Assembly: GCF_024753215.1 (NCBI RefSeq)
Contig: NZ_JANUGV010000003.1
Coordinates: 124,001 to 188,000 of the forward strand
Reading direction: 5' to 3'
DNA: 64,000 bases
Source: Massilia solisilvae
GTDB lineage: Bacteria > Pseudomonadota > Gammaproteobacteria > Burkholderiales > Burkholderiaceae_D
A program made the translations under genes and the position numbers. How positions within the stretch are numbered: the first letter of the stretch is position 1; each line of letters starts with the position of its first letter. Below are positions 16,827 to 26,953 of this stretch, one piece after another. The notes below the pieces were generated by a model. It was not told the DNA's origin. It did no database searches and worked only from the letters and a program-made list of their open reading frames with translations.

Positions 16827-17885
16827 TCAGAAGGTGTAGCCGACCTTGGGCGCCTCGCCCTCGAACGTATCGAGCAGGCGCAGCAGCGGCTTGAGTTCTT
16901 TGTAGCGGTTGGCGGTCTTGCGCACGTAGTCCATCACGGTCGGCAGGTCGCCCATGTAGATGGTCTTGCCGTCGCGGTAGTTCAGGCGGCAGAAGATGCC
17001 GAGGATTTTCAGGTGGCGCTGCAGGCCCATGAATTCGAAGTCGCGGTAGAAGGCGTCGATGTCCGGGTTCACCGGCAGGCCCAGCTTCTTGGCGCTTTGC
17101 CAGTAGCGCACCACCCAGTCCAGCACCAGTTCCTCGTCCCACTGGATGTAGGCGTCGCGCAGCAGCGAAGCCAGGTCGTAGGTGACGGGGCCGTACACCG
17201 CGTCCTGGAAGTCCAGCACGCCGGGGTTGCCTTGTTCGAGCCACATCAGGTTGCGCGAGTGGTAGTCACGGTGCATGTACACCTGTTGCTGGGCCAGCAC
17301 GTTGGCGCAAATCGCGTCGAACACCTGGTCCAGCTGCGCTTTTTGTTGATCCGTCATGGTGATGCCCAGGTGCTTGCCGACATACCATTCCGGGAACAGG
17401 TTCATCTCGCGCAGGGCAAACGCGCGGTCGAACTCCGGCAGCACGCCCGGCTGGCTGGCCAGCTGGAACTTGAGCAGCGCGTCCACCGCATCCGAGTACA
17501 TGAAGGCCGCGTTGTCCGCGTTCAGTCGCTGCAGGTAGGTGGTGGTGCCCAGGTCCGACAGCAGCAAAAAGCCGCGCTCCACGTCGCGCGCCACGATCGC
17601 CGGCACGGTCACGCCGGCGGCCATCAACAGGCCGTCCACGTGGATGAAGGCCGGCACGTTCTCGCGCTCGGGCGGTGCGTCCATCGCGATCAGGGTTTCG
17701 CCCAGCTTGTCACGCATGGGCTCGAGCACGTCCAGCCGGAAGTAGCGGCGAAAGCTCGCATCGGAAGAAGCCGGGCGCCGCGAGCCCGCGTCCACCAGGC
17801 CGAGGCCCGCCAGCCACTCGGTCAGGAGGGCCAGGCGCGCATCTTTTTCAGCGGAAGTGGGGGAATTTTGAGACAGAGAAGACAT
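16827..17885 (-). CDS. amgK: Anomeric MurNAc/GlcNAc kinase AmgK
   Basis: A 352-residue sugar kinase with the aminoglycoside-phosphotransferase fold. The catalytic loop is HRDYHSRNLMW and the metal loop VLDFQDAVYGPVTYDLASLL. AmgK phosphorylates MurNAc and GlcNAc at C1, feeding MurU in cell-wall recycling. ATG at 17885 (MSSLSQNS) is chosen over an in-frame start about 87 bases upstream, because that one lies beyond the putative promoter shared with lptD. The divergent amgK/lptD arrangement is conserved in related proteobacteria. Confidence 0.9.
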   Translation of the reverse strand: MSSLSQNSPTSAEKDARLALLTEWLAGLGLVDAGSRRPASSDASFRRYFRLDVLEPMRDKLGETLIAMDAPPERENVPAFIHVDGLLMAAGVTVPAIVARDVERGFLLLSDLGTTTYLQRLNADNAAFMYSDAVDALLKFQLASQPGVLPEFDRAFALREMNLFPEWYVGKHLGITMTDQQKAQLDQVFDAICANVLAQQQVYMHRDYHSRNLMWLEQGNPGVLDFQDAVYGPVTYDLASLLRDAYIQWDEELVLDWVVRYWQSAKKLGLPVNPDIDAFYRDFEFMGLQRHLKILGIFCRLNYRDGKTIYMGDLPTVMDYVRKTANRYKELKPLLRLLDTFEGEAPKVGYTF

Positions 17886-17924
17886 GAAGCGGGCTGGGGA
17901 ATCCGGTTGATTGTGAAGTTCCCA

Positions 17925-17932
17925 TATAATAA
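17925..17932. promoter_or_regulatory. Consensus -10 hexamer, possibly used on both strands
   Basis: TATAAT at 17925-17930 is a perfect rightward -10, 50 bases before lptD. On the other strand, bases 17926-17931 read TATTAT, a good -10 for amgK, 41 bases upstream of its ATG. Neither direction has an obvious -35. The overlap suggests competing or activator-dependent divergent promoters. Confidence 0.5.
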
Positions 17933-17980
17933 GGGATTCAATCCAAAAAATCGCCTGTTTATGGTGCAACAAGTCGTTTC

Positions 17981-20242
17981 ATGAGCTGGTTTTCGGCCCT
18001 TCCACCTTCGCGCAAAGGCGCCTTCGCGCTGACCGCGCTCGTCACCGTGGCCACGGGGCCGCTGCACGCACAAACGGCCCCAAGCGCCCAGCCGCCAAGC
18101 ACCGATGAACAGGATCAGCCGGTCACGATCCGCGCCGAGGAAATCACCGGCCGCCCGGACCGCGAACTGAATTTAAAGAGCAACGTCGAGATCACCCGCG
18201 ACGGCACCGGCATGACTGCCGACACCGCCTGCTACATGCGGGTCGAGGACGAAGTGACCGCGCAGGGCCATGTCACGATGTGGCGCTTCGGCGACCGCTA
18301 CAAGGGCGACGCGCTGCAGCTCAATCTGGAGACCGGCAAGGGCTGGGTGCTCAATCCCCAGTACCACATGCAGCTGAATAACGCGCAGGGCCGCGCCAAC
18401 CGCATCGATTTCCTGTCGGAGGAAGTCGGCGTGGTCTCGGATGGCACCTACAGCACCTGCGAGGGGCCGGACCCCGACTGGTACCTCAAGTCGTCCAAGC
18501 TGCGCCTGGACCAGGGCCGCGACGTCGGCACCGCCGCCAACACGGTCATCTACTTCAAGGGCGTGCCGATCATCGGCACCCCGGCGCTGTCGTTCTCGCT
18601 GTCGGGCGCGCGCCGCTCCGGCTGGCTGCCGCCGTCGATCGGCGCTGGCTCCAAGGGCAACGCGGAGCTGATGGTGCCGTACTACGTCAACATCGCGCCC
18701 AACCGCGACCTGACGCTGTTCCCGCGCGTGATCTTCAACCGCGGCGTGCAGCTGGGCGCCACCTTCCGCTACCTTGGGCTGACCGACCGTGGCCCGTACA
18801 GCGGCGAGACCCACGTCGAGGGGCTGCCCAACGACCGCATCCGCCACCGCAACCGCTGGCTGGTGCAGTCGCTGCACAACCAGACCGTCGCGCCGGGCTG
18901 GACCTACGGCTGGACCGTGCATGCGGCCTCGGACGACAACTACCCCAGCGACTTCTCGCGCACGGTGGCCGCGTCGGCCGAGCGCCAGCTGCTGCGCGAG
19001 CTGCGCACCGATTACGGCACCCAGTACTGGAGCCTGTCGGCGCGCGTGCAGAACTACCAGGTGCTGCAGGACCCGGCCGCGATCGGCCCGACCGGCAACC
19101 CGGCGCTGTTCGTGCCGCGCCCGTATGACCGGCTGCCGCAGCTGAACTTCCACGCCGGCCGCTACGACGTGCTGGGCGGGTTCGACTGGGCAGTCGATGC
19201 CGAGGCGACGCGCTTCTCGCAGCCGGGCGACATCGTGCAGGGCAACCGTTTCGTGTTCGTGCCGCAGGTCAGCCTGCCGTTCGTGCGCCCGGGCTACTTC
19301 ATCACGCCCAAGCTGATGCTGCACGCGACCAAGTACGACCTGACCGATAACAAGGACCAGTTCGGCCGCCCCGCGCCCAATGAACAGGACCGCGCGGTGC
19401 CGACCTTCTCGCTCGACAGCGGCCTGATCTTCGAGCGCGAGGCCAGCCTGTTCGGCCGCCCCGCCACCCAGACGCTCGAGCCGCGCCTGTTCTACGTGCG
19501 CACGCCGTTCCGCGACCAGACCCAGATCCCGAACTTCGACACGGCCATTGCCGGCTTCAACTACGCCCAGCTGTTCACCGAAAACCGCTTCGTCGGCGCC
19601 GACCGCGTGTCGGACGCCAATCAGCTGACCGCCGCCGTGGTGTCGCGCTTCATCGAGAGCAACGGCGCCGAGCGCCTGCGCGTGGCGGTGGGCACCCGCT
19701 ATTACTTCAGCAACCCGCGCGTGACCCTGACCGCCAACGATGCGAAGAACCAGAGCCGGTCGGACGCGCTGTTTGCCGCCGGCGGGCGCATTTCCGATCA
19801 CTGGAACTTCGATACCGGGGTACAATACGACGCCCAGGGCCACAGCCTGTACAGCTCGAACGCTGGCTTGCAATGGCAGCCGGCCCCGATGAAGGTGGTC
19901 AACGCCGAGTACCGTTACCAGCGTGACAGCTTCCGCAACGCCGACCTGTCGGGCCAGTGGCCGCTGTCGGCGCGCTGGTATGGCGTGGGCCGGGTCAGTT
20001 ATTCGCTGAAGGACAAGAAGCTGCTCGAAAGCCTGGTCGGCCTGGAGTACAAGGCCGATTGCTGGGTGTTCCGGTTCGGCGCCTCGCGCTTCGTGACGGC
20101 GGCCCAGACCACCTCGACGCCGATCTTCTTCCAGATCGAGCTGAACGGACTGTCGCGCCTCGGTTTCGGCAACCCGCTGGAATCGTTTAACAAGAGCATC
20201 CCCGGCTACACCCGGCTGAACACGAACGTCGGCCGCCCCTGA
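17981..20242 (+). CDS. lptD: LPS assembly outer-membrane protein LptD
   Basis: A 753-residue translocon barrel that places lipopolysaccharide in the outer leaflet, working with LptE (encoded here at 34615). A signal peptide ends near residue 30 (GPLHAQT). Residues about 45-190 form the LptA/OstA-like jellyroll (VTIRAEEITGRPDRELNLKSNVEITRDG). The rest is a beta barrel with the family segments PALSFSLSGARRSGWLPPSIG and RTDYGTQYW. Cysteines at TCEGPD and in the C-terminal KADCWVF segment could form the long-range disulfide needed for maturation. It heads the lptD-surA-pdxA-rsmA operon. Confidence 0.96.
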   Translation: MSWFSALPPSRKGAFALTALVTVATGPLHAQTAPSAQPPSTDEQDQPVTIRAEEITGRPDRELNLKSNVEITRDGTGMTADTACYMRVEDEVTAQGHVTMWRFGDRYKGDALQLNLETGKGWVLNPQYHMQLNNAQGRANRIDFLSEEVGVVSDGTYSTCEGPDPDWYLKSSKLRLDQGRDVGTAANTVIYFKGVPIIGTPALSFSLSGARRSGWLPPSIGAGSKGNAELMVPYYVNIAPNRDLTLFPRVIFNRGVQLGATFRYLGLTDRGPYSGETHVEGLPNDRIRHRNRWLVQSLHNQTVAPGWTYGWTVHAASDDNYPSDFSRTVAASAERQLLRELRTDYGTQYWSLSARVQNYQVLQDPAAIGPTGNPALFVPRPYDRLPQLNFHAGRYDVLGGFDWAVDAEATRFSQPGDIVQGNRFVFVPQVSLPFVRPGYFITPKLMLHATKYDLTDNKDQFGRPAPNEQDRAVPTFSLDSGLIFEREASLFGRPATQTLEPRLFYVRTPFRDQTQIPNFDTAIAGFNYAQLFTENRFVGADRVSDANQLTAAVVSRFIESNGAERLRVAVGTRYYFSNPRVTLTANDAKNQSRSDALFAAGGRISDHWNFDTGVQYDAQGHSLYSSNAGLQWQPAPMKVVNAEYRYQRDSFRNADLSGQWPLSARWYGVGRVSYSLKDKKLLESLVGLEYKADCWVFRFGASRFVTAAQTTSTPIFFQIELNGLSRLGFGNPLESFNKSIPGYTRLNTNVGRP

Positions 20243-20252
20243 CCGGTGAGCA

Positions 20253-21671
20253 ATGGATCAACCTGAAATGAGTGCTTCCCAGATGATGCGTACTACCCGT
20301 TTGCAACAGATCTCGCTCGCAGCGGCGCTGCTGTGTGCGCTCGCCGCCGGTTCCGCGCATGCCCAGGCCGCCAAGACGGACGCGGCCCCGAAGGCCAGCA
20401 CCGGCGGCTTTTTGCCGCCGGCGTCCGCCGACGCCAAGGTGATCGATTCGATCTACGTGGTGGTCAATGACGACGTGATCACCAAAAACGAGGTGAAAGG
20501 CCGCGTGGACCAGGTGGTGCAGCGCATGCGCGCGCAGGGCGCCCAGGTGCCCGACCTGGCCGACCTGCAGCGCCAGGTGGTGGAGGCGATGATCGTCGAA
20601 CGCGCCCAGATCCAGCTGGCCAAGGAATACGGCGTCAAGGTCGCCGACATCGAGCTCGACCGTGCCATCGCGCGCATCGCCGAGAACCAGAAGCTGTCGG
20701 TGCAGGACATGCGCAACCAGATGGAAAAGGAGGGCCTGCCCTTCAACCAGTTCCGCGAAGAGATCCGCAACGAGATCATGCTGCAGCGCCTGCGCGACCA
20801 CGAGGTGGACGCCAAGATCCAGGTCTCCGAGGCCGAGATCGACACCTACCTGGCCGCCGAGAAGGCAGCCGCCGCCGACAAGGTCGAGATGAACATCTCG
20901 CAGATCCTGGTCGGCATCCCGCAGAACGCCTCGCCCGAGCAGATCGCCGCCCGCAAGGCGCGCGCCGACGAGGTGATGCGCCAGCTGCGCACCGGCGCCG
21001 ACTTCGCCAAGATGGCCGCCACGTATTCGGACGCGCCGGACGCGCTCAAGGGCGGCGAGATCGGCTGGCGCGACCCGGACCGCCTGCCGCCGCTGTTCAC
21101 CAATGAACTGCGCAAGCTCAAGCCGGGCCAGACCACGCCGGTCATCAAGTCCAGCACGGGTTTCCACATCATCAAGCTGGTGGACCAGCGCAAGCCGGCC
21201 GACAACAAGGACGCCAAGGCAGCCGAGGAAACCCAGACCCACGCGCGCCACATCCTGATGAAGGTGACGCCGACCATGACCGAAGCCGAGGTCAAGCGCA
21301 AGCTGCTGGAGCTGAAGGAAAAGATCGACAACAAGGCCGCCACCTTCGAGGAGCTGGCCAAGCAGTACTCGCAGGACGGCTCGGCGGCCAAGGGCGGCGA
21401 CCTGGGCTGGCTGGCCGCGGGCGATACGGTGCCCGAGTTCGAGAACCCGATGAACCAGCTCAAGCCGGGTGAAATCTCGGGCGTGGTGCAGAGCCCGTTC
21501 GGCTTCCACCTGATCCAGGTCATCGAGCGCAAGACCGAAGACCTGTCCAAGGAAAAGGAACGCAGCGTGGCGCGCCAGGTCATCCACGAGCGCAAGCTGC
21601 AGGAAGCGACCGAGGACTGGGCGCGCGAAGTGCGCGACCGCGCCTACGTCGAGTTCCGCGAGGACAAGTGA
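20253..21671 (+). CDS. surA: Periplasmic chaperone and peptidyl-prolyl isomerase SurA
   Basis: A 472-residue periplasmic protein with signal peptide cleaved after SAHAQ (near residue 38). The N-terminal chaperone domain spans about 60-205 ([18 protein letters not shown]). Two parvulin domains follow: one around 207-308 ([24 protein letters not shown]) and one around 330-430 ([27 protein letters not shown]). SurA delivers outer-membrane proteins, LptD among them, to the BAM machine, which explains its position directly behind lptD. The ribosome site (GGTGAG) is weak, and ATG codons a few residues later cannot be excluded as the start. Confidence 0.95.
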   Translation: MDQPEMSASQMMRTTRLQQISLAAALLCALAAGSAHAQAAKTDAAPKASTGGFLPPASADAKVIDSIYVVVNDDVITKNEVKGRVDQVVQRMRAQGAQVPDLADLQRQVVEAMIVERAQIQLAKEYGVKVADIELDRAIARIAENQKLSVQDMRNQMEKEGLPFNQFREEIRNEIMLQRLRDHEVDAKIQVSEAEIDTYLAAEKAAAADKVEMNISQILVGIPQNASPEQIAARKARADEVMRQLRTGADFAKMAATYSDAPDALKGGEIGWRDPDRLPPLFTNELRKLKPGQTTPVIKSSTGFHIIKLVDQRKPADNKDAKAAEETQTHARHILMKVTPTMTEAEVKRKLLELKEKIDNKAATFEELAKQYSQDGSAAKGGDLGWLAAGDTVPEFENPMNQLKPGEISGVVQSPFGFHLIQVIERKTEDLSKEKERSVARQVIHERKLQEATEDWAREVRDRAYVEFREDK

Positions 21672-21675
21672 TCCG

Positions 21676-22722
21676 ATGAACGCAGTGGCGCGCCGTCCGA
21701 CGCTCGCGATCACGACCGGCGAGCCGGCCGGGATCGGGCCTGAAATCTCGATCCGCGCGGCGTGGGCGCTGCGCGCGCAAGCCAACTGCGTGCTGGTTGG
21801 CGATGCCGCCTTCCTGGCGATGACGGCAGGCGCCATCGACCCGGCGATCCGGCTGTCGGCCGTGTCGCTGCAGGCGCTGCGCTACAGCGGCCTGCCGCAC
21901 TTCGGCCCCGAGCGCATCACCGTGGTGGACGTGCCGCTGGCCGAGCACGTGGTGCCGGGCACGCTCAATGCCGCCAACGGGCGCGCGGTGCTCGACATCC
22001 TCGACGCCGCCATCGAAGGCGTCGCGGCGGGCTGGTTCGACGCGATCGTCACCGCGCCCCTGCAAAAGAGCACGATCAACGACGCCGGCGTGCCGTTCTC
22101 GGGCCACACCGAGTACCTGGCCGAGAAAACCCATACCCCCAAGGTCGTGATGATGCTGGCCGGCTCGCCCGGCGAGCACCAGCCCTACCTGCGCGTGGCG
22201 CTGGCCACCACCCACCTGCCGCTCAAGGACGTGCCGGGCGCGATCACGCAGGACACGCTGGCGCAGGTGCTGGACATCATCGACCACGACCTCAAGACCA
22301 AGTTCGGCATCGCCGCGCCCAGCATCCTGGTCACCGGCCTGAACCCGCATGCGGGCGAAAACGGCTACCTGGGGCGCGAAGAGATCGACGTGATCGAACC
22401 GGCGCTCAAGGCGGCGCAGGCGCGCGGCATCGATGCCCGCGGCCCGTTCCCGGCCGACACGCTGTTCCAGCAAAAGTACCTGAAGGACGCCGACTGCGTG
22501 CTGGCGATGTACCACGACCAGGGCCTGCCGGTGCTCAAGCACGCCACGTTTGGACGCGGGGTCAACATCACGCTCGGCCTGCCGCTGATCCGCACCTCGG
22601 TGGACCACGGCACGGCGCTCGACCTGGCCGCGCGCGGCCTGGGCCTGGCCGACTGCGGCAGCATGGAAGAAGCAGTGCGCGTGGCCATGCACATGGTGCA
22701 GGCACGCCGCGCCCATCCCTGA
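21676..22722 (+). CDS. pdxA: 4-hydroxythreonine-4-phosphate dehydrogenase PdxA
   Basis: A 348-residue enzyme of pyridoxal-phosphate synthesis that oxidises 4-phosphohydroxythreonine with NAD before PdxJ condensation. Typical segments are the N-terminal [24 protein letters not shown], the [16 protein letters not shown] region and the zinc/substrate segments [10 protein letters not shown] and [10 protein letters not shown]. The start lies four bases after the surA stop. surA-pdxA-rsmA order is the same as in Escherichia coli. Confidence 0.96.
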   Translation: MNAVARRPTLAITTGEPAGIGPEISIRAAWALRAQANCVLVGDAAFLAMTAGAIDPAIRLSAVSLQALRYSGLPHFGPERITVVDVPLAEHVVPGTLNAANGRAVLDILDAAIEGVAAGWFDAIVTAPLQKSTINDAGVPFSGHTEYLAEKTHTPKVVMMLAGSPGEHQPYLRVALATTHLPLKDVPGAITQDTLAQVLDIIDHDLKTKFGIAAPSILVTGLNPHAGENGYLGREEIDVIEPALKAAQARGIDARGPFPADTLFQQKYLKDADCVLAMYHDQGLPVLKHATFGRGVNITLGLPLIRTSVDHGTALDLAARGLGLADCGSMEEAVRVAMHMVQARRAHP

Positions 22723-22744
22723 TTCTCAGAAAAACACAACAAGC

Positions 22745-23509
22745 ATGAAACACGTCGCCCGCAAGCGCTTCGGCCAGAACTTTTTGACGGACGACCACGT
22801 CCTGCACAACATCATCGACGCGATTGCGCCACGCCGTGGCGAGGTGATGGTCGAGATCGGCCCGGGCCTGGCGGCGATGACCGCGCTGCTGCTCAAATCC
22901 CTGGACCACATGCACGTGGTCGAGCTGGACCGCGACCTGGTGGCGCGGCTGGAGAAAACCTACCCGCGCGAGCGCCTGACGGTGCATGCGGGCGACGCGC
23001 TCAAGTTCGATTTCGGATCGATCCCGGTGCCCGAGGGGCAGAAGCTGCGCGTGGTCGGCAACCTGCCGTACAACATCTCGAGCCCGCTGCTGTTCCACCT
23101 GGCGCAGTATGCGCAGCAGGTCGAGGACCAGCACTTCATGCTGCAAAAGGAAGTGGTCGAGCGCATGGTGGCCGAGCCGGGCACCAAGGCCTACTCGCGG
23201 CTGTCGGTGATGCTGCAATGGCGCTACGACATGGAGCTGCTGTTCGTGGTGCCGCCGACCGCCTTCGACCCGCCGCCGCAGGTTGATTCCGCGATCGTGC
23301 GCATGATCCCGCACCGCCAGCCGCTGGCCGTGGACGGCGCGCGGCTGGAAAGCGTCGTGCAGAAGGCGTTCTCGCAGCGCCGCAAGGTGATCCGCAACTG
23401 CGTGGCCGGCATGTTCACCGAGGCGCAGCTAATCGAAGCCGGAATCGACCCCGGCGCCCGTCCCGAGGCCGTGAGCCTGGAACAATACGTCGCGCTGGCC
23501 AACCTCTGA
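22745..23509 (+). CDS. rsmA: 16S rRNA (A1518/A1519-N6,N6)-dimethyltransferase RsmA
   Basis: A 254-residue KsgA/Dim1 methyltransferase that dimethylates two adjacent adenines in the 3' hairpin of 16S rRNA late in 30S assembly. The start is [13 protein letters not shown] motif I is [11 protein letters not shown] (a serine/threonine variant of the usual GPGxGxLT), and catalytic motif IV is [12 protein letters not shown]. The C-terminal segment [10 protein letters not shown] is also characteristic. It closes the lptD operon and is followed by a short palindrome and a terminator hairpin. Confidence 0.96.
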   Translation: MKHVARKRFGQNFLTDDHVLHNIIDAIAPRRGEVMVEIGPGLAAMTALLLKSLDHMHVVELDRDLVARLEKTYPRERLTVHAGDALKFDFGSIPVPEGQKLRVVGNLPYNISSPLLFHLAQYAQQVEDQHFMLQKEVVERMVAEPGTKAYSRLSVMLQWRYDMELLFVVPPTAFDPPPQVDSAIVRMIPHRQPLAVDGARLESVVQKAFSQRRKVIRNCVAGMFTEAQLIEAGIDPGARPEAVSLEQYVALANL

Positions 23510-23514
23510 GCGCA

Positions 23515-23538
23515 GGGCGGGCAGCCAAGCTGCCCACC
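23515..23538. repeat. Degenerate family A palindrome
   Basis: GGGCGGGCAGCCAAGCTGCCCACC has the GGGCAGC/GCTGCCC hairpin of the family A repeats, but the flanking GTAGGGT and ACGCGT parts are missing or changed. It is probably a decayed half-copy just after rsmA. Confidence 0.5.
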
Positions 23539-23552
23539 GTACCGGGCGCAGA

Positions 23553-23580
23553 TAAAAAAAAGCCCGCCGGGAGGCGGGCT
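23553..23580 (-). terminator. Rho-independent terminator (strong leftward, possibly bidirectional)
   Basis: The stem is AGCCCGCC (23561-23568) with GGCGGGCT (23573-23580) and a GGGA loop. Eight adenines at 23553-23560 become a U8 tract in leftward transcripts, so it should stop the lipoprotein gene at 23691. Rightward from rsmA only TTAAAT follows, a weaker stop. Confidence 0.8.
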
Positions 23581-23690
23581 TAAATCCAATTCTTTTCTGA
23601 GGAGAGTTGGAGGAGACAGGTGCAGTATGCTGCGCTACAGCATATTCGTCCAATTTCCTTTTAGAATGCTCTCCATCACGCAACTGAATA

Positions 23691-24320
23691 TCAGGCCGAC
23701 GGCACGCAGGTGACCGTAATGTTGGCCACATCCGCGTCCTGCATGGTGCCGGCGCCGTTGTTCACGCTGCAGAACAGGCCGGTCGGGTTCGACAGCACGG
23801 TCACGCCGTAGGTCTGGCCGTAGATCACCGGGTTGGGGAAGGTGAATTCGGTTGTGCCCGACGCCAGGGGCAGGGTACCGCCGCCATTGACCAGCACCAG
23901 GCCGGTCGCGGTCAGTCCCGATACCGTACCCCCAACCGCATGCGACTGCAGGAGGCAGTTGACCGGGACGTTGATCGTGGCCCGGTGCCCGACGGTGTCC
24001 TGCTCGTAGCCCTTGGGAATGGCGCAAGTCTGGTGCGGCGGCTGCTGCTTGACGGTGACCAGATACTGGTCGCCATATTCAAGCTGCTTGGGGAACTCGA
24101 AGGTGACCGCGGGGACCTTGGCCGAGTCGTAGACCGGCGGCACGAGGGTGGAGGACGGGTTGACCGTGACGTCCATGCCGTTGCTGGTCAGCACCAGCGG
24201 ACCGTACTGCAGGTTGCTCACGGTGCCCGGAATGGTATAGGTCGCCTTGCCGCCGCCGCAGGCGGTCAGGGTCAGGGCCAGGCCCAGTGCCAGCAGGCTG
24301 CGCATCGAAGTGAACTTCAT
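23691..24320 (-). CDS. Lipoprotein with two repeated Ig-like segments
   Basis: A 209-residue putative lipoprotein. The lipobox LTAC puts the lipidated cysteine at residue 21, followed by GGG. Two homologous blocks start at PGTVSNLQYGPLVLTSNG and GGTVSGLTATGLVLVNGG. Each leads to a strand such as FTFPNPVIYGQTYGVTVLSNP and ends with a cysteine followed by a glycine-rich turn and NITVTCV. This block is common in exported proteins of Burkholderiales and is probably a small beta-sandwich; no enzymatic function is known to me. The ribosome site GGAG is well placed. It follows a paralogue (24354-24944), and the strong terminator at 23553 lies beyond its end. Confidence 0.7.
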   Translation of the reverse strand: MKFTSMRSLLALGLALTLTACGGGKATYTIPGTVSNLQYGPLVLTSNGMDVTVNPSSTLVPPVYDSAKVPAVTFEFPKQLEYGDQYLVTVKQQPPHQTCAIPKGYEQDTVGHRATINVPVNCLLQSHAVGGTVSGLTATGLVLVNGGGTLPLASGTTEFTFPNPVIYGQTYGVTVLSNPTGLFCSVNNGAGTMQDADVANITVTCVPSA

Positions 24321-24353
24321 TGACTGTTTCTCCAGGAAAGTGGCTCGGCCGCG

Positions 24354-24944
24354 TCAGGGGGTGCAGGTGACCACGACGTCGTTCTTGTCGGCGGTACCCA
24401 TGATGCCGCTCGCGTTGCTCGCGACGCAGCTCTGGTTGGCAGGGCTGCTCAGTACCGTGATGCCGAACGCCTGATCTTCGCCGACCTCGGTCATCTGGAA
24501 CGACGTTGCGCCCGCCGGCACCGTGACCTTGTCGCTGCCGTTGACCAGCACCAGGCCATCGCCCTTCAGGTTGCTGATGGTGCCGCCCAGCTTGTGGGTC
24601 TTGAGCGTGCACACGATCTGGATGTTGGTCACGTTGAAGGCCGAGCGGCCGGTGCCGTAGTTGACCGTGCAGCCAGTCACGTTGGACGGGAAGCTCTTGA
24701 CGGTCACCTTGTACGCCTCGTCGATGCCGATCAGGTCCGGGAAATAGAAAGTGTTGCCCGCGCCCAGCATGGACGGCGTGATCGTGTAGTCATGCGCGCC
24801 ATTGTTTTGCAGCACGATCTGTTCCTTGGTCAGGCCATAGATGGTGCCGCCCAGCGCCAGCTGGCCACTGCTGCCGCCGCAAGCGGACAGCCCCAGCGCG
24901 CATGCCAGCGCGGCAACGCCGGCGCGCAGGTACGTACTTTTCAT
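24354..24944 (-). CDS. Lipoprotein, paralogue of the adjacent gene
   Basis: A 196-residue putative lipoprotein with lipobox LSAC (Cys22). It carries the same two-block plan as its neighbour: GGTIYGLTKEQIVLQNNG and GGTISNLKGDGLVLVNGS, each ending in a Cys-glycine turn and an I-V-C or V-T-C strand. The two genes are 33 bases apart and look like a tandem duplication. ATG at 24944 has the site TTGGAGA upstream; a longer reading to 25040 lacks one. The anchoring membrane is not certain, but residue 2 after the cysteine is glycine, so outer-membrane sorting is likely. Confidence 0.7.
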   Translation of the reverse strand: MKSTYLRAGVAALACALGLSACGGSSGQLALGGTIYGLTKEQIVLQNNGAHDYTITPSMLGAGNTFYFPDLIGIDEAYKVTVKSFPSNVTGCTVNYGTGRSAFNVTNIQIVCTLKTHKLGGTISNLKGDGLVLVNGSDKVTVPAGATSFQMTEVGEDQAFGITVLSSPANQSCVASNASGIMGTADKNDVVVTCTP

Positions 24945-25137
24945 ATTTTCTCCAATGCGGACAGGAAAGGCGCCAAAGCCGAGTGCGCCTGAAAGACAAA
25001 TAGCCGCCATTTTAGTCGATTTGTCAGCTTGCTGAGCCATTACCCTTGTATCACGGTGTAACCGCTGGGCCAGGATTGATTTTCAGCGCCGCCGTCGCTA
25101 TTCTTGGCTGGCCCACCTTTCTCTTCCCCCGCTTCAG

Positions 25138-25851
25138 ATGACAACGACGCGCCGCGCCTGGCCCAAGGCCATTCTGTTCGACCTGGACGACACTCTGTGG
25201 CCGATCGCGCCGGTGATCGTGCAGGCCGAGCAAACGCTGCATGCCTGGCTGGCCGCCAATGCGCCCGCGGTGGCGCGCCGCTTCTCGATCGACGAGCTGC
25301 GTCAGGCGCGCATGGCGCTGCTGGCGCAGAACCCGGCGTTCGCGCTCGACCTGGGCGCGCTGCGTCGCGCCGGGCTGGTGGCCGCGTTCGAGCAGGCCGG
25401 CGAGGACCCGGCCAAGGTCGAGCAGGCGATGATCGAATTCTTCGCCGCACGCAATGCGGTGATTCCCTACGACGACGTGCTGCCGGGCCTGTCGCGGCTG
25501 AAGGACCGGGTGCTGGTCGGCTCCATTTCCAACGGCAATGCCGACCTGAAGGCGATCGGCCTGTCGCACCACTTCAAGGTCTCGGTCGCCGCGCACCAGC
25601 TTGGTTGCGCCAAACCCGACGCGGCGATTTTCCACGCTGCCTGCAAGGAACTGGGCGTGGCGCCGGAGGATGCGGTGTACGTCGGCGACGACGTGCTGCT
25701 CGACGTGCAGGGCGCCCAGCGCGCCGGCCTGCGCGCGGTGTGGATGAACCGCACCGGCAGCACCCGCCACCTGGAGCACGAGGTGGTCCCGGACGCCATC
25801 GTCAGCAGCTTCCACGAGCTGCTCGACTGGCTGCAGCGCGAGCACGGATGA
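25138..25851 (+). CDS. HAD-superfamily hydrolase, YigB-like
   Basis: A 237-residue phosphatase of the HAD fold. Motif I is FDLDDTLW (residues 14-21), motif II is the serine/asparagine of SISNGN, motif III is the lysine of [12 protein letters not shown], and motif IV is [17 protein letters not shown]. The helical cap lies between motifs I and II. The DDTLWP signature and size resemble YigB, an FMN and sugar phosphatase, but substrates of this group are broad. It lies 61 bases upstream of hrcA and may share its promoter. Confidence 0.85.
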   Translation: MTTTRRAWPKAILFDLDDTLWPIAPVIVQAEQTLHAWLAANAPAVARRFSIDELRQARMALLAQNPAFALDLGALRRAGLVAAFEQAGEDPAKVEQAMIEFFAARNAVIPYDDVLPGLSRLKDRVLVGSISNGNADLKAIGLSHHFKVSVAAHQLGCAKPDAAIFHAACKELGVAPEDAVYVGDDVLLDVQGAQRAGLRAVWMNRTGSTRHLEHEVVPDAIVSSFHELLDWLQREHG

Positions 25852-25912
25852 CTGCACAGCAGCGGGCCGAACGTGCATAATAGGAGGGCAACCCGGTGCC
25901 CACCGCAAAATC

Positions 25913-26926
25913 ATGCAACTCGATAATCGTGCCCAAACCCTGCTCAAAGCCCTGGTCGAACGCTACATCGCGGACGGCCAGCCGGTAGGGTCGCGCGCGC
26001 TGTCCCGGATCTCCGGGCTCGACCTGTCTCCGGCCACGATTCGCAACATCATGGCCGACCTCGAGGAAATGGGCTACGTGGCCAGCCCGCACACCTCGGC
26101 CGGGCGCGTGCCCACGCCGCGCGGCTACCGGCTGTTCGTCGACACCCTGCTCACCGTCCAGCAGCTCGACGAGCACAGCGTCGAGGCCAGCATGCGCCTG
26201 CCGGCGCACCAGCCGCAAAAGGTGATCGCCAACGCGGCCCAGATGCTCTCTTCGCTGTCGCACTTCGCCGGCGTGGTGCAAAGCCCGCGCCGCGAATCGG
26301 CGTTCCAGCAGATCGAGTTCCTGCGCCTGTCCGAAAAGCGCATCCTGCTGGTCATCGTGGACCCGCGCGGCGACGTCCAGAACCGCCTGCTGCTGACCGA
26401 CGTGGACTACTCGCCGTCGCAGCTGATCGAATCGGCCAACTACCTGAACCAGAACTACGCCGGGCTGTCGTTCGACGAAGTGCGCATGCGCCTGACCGGG
26501 GAATTGCGCCAGCTGCGCGACGACATGGGCCGGCTGATGCAGGCCGCCGTCGAGGCCGGCAGCGAGGCGATGGCCGAGGGCGAGGACGTGGTCATCGCCG
26601 GCGAACGCAATCTGCTGTCGGTGTCCGACCTGTCCTCCAACATGAGTTCGCTGCGCCAGATGTTCGAGATGTTCGAGCAGAAGACCGGGCTGATGCAGCT
26701 CCTGGACGTGTCGAGCAAGGCTGGCGGCGTGCAGATCTTCATCGGCGGGGAATCGAAACTGGTGCCGCTGGACGAAATGAGCGTGGTCACCGCGCCCTAC
26801 GAAGTGAACGGCAAGATCGTCGGCACCCTGGGCGTGATTGGCCCGACCCGCATGGCCTACGAGCGCGTGATCCCGATTGTGGACATCACCGCCAAGCTGC
26901 TCTCGAACGCGCTGAGCCACTCCTGA
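25913..26926 (+). CDS. hrcA: Heat-inducible transcription repressor HrcA
   Basis: A 337-residue repressor of groE and dnaK class genes. The N-terminal winged helix ([28 protein letters not shown], then [18 protein letters not shown]) and the [14 protein letters not shown] turn are diagnostic. The C-terminal GAF-like domain ends in [17 protein letters not shown]. HrcA binds the CIRCE inverted repeat. I see no CIRCE in the gap upstream, so this copy does not look self-regulated from here. The ribosome site is unclear: TAGGAGGG lies about 20 bases before the ATG. Confidence 0.95.
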   Translation: MQLDNRAQTLLKALVERYIADGQPVGSRALSRISGLDLSPATIRNIMADLEEMGYVASPHTSAGRVPTPRGYRLFVDTLLTVQQLDEHSVEASMRLPAHQPQKVIANAAQMLSSLSHFAGVVQSPRRESAFQQIEFLRLSEKRILLVIVDPRGDVQNRLLLTDVDYSPSQLIESANYLNQNYAGLSFDEVRMRLTGELRQLRDDMGRLMQAAVEAGSEAMAEGEDVVIAGERNLLSVSDLSSNMSSLRQMFEMFEQKTGLMQLLDVSSKAGGVQIFIGGESKLVPLDEMSVVTAPYEVNGKIVGTLGVIGPTRMAYERVIPIVDITAKLLSNALSHS

Positions 26927-26953
26927 ACACCGCGTGAGCTGAACGGCGGCGCA

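Noticed and set aside
23627-23704. A 25-codon rightward frame after rsmA with GGAGGAG upstream
   Set aside because: Spacing is eleven bases, the product matches nothing, it runs into the opposite gene, and a nearby inverted repeat (TATGCTG/CAGCATA) can explain the structure.
25852-25912. CIRCE element before hrcA
   Set aside because: No TTAGCACTC-N9-GAGTGCTAA or close variant is present in the gap.
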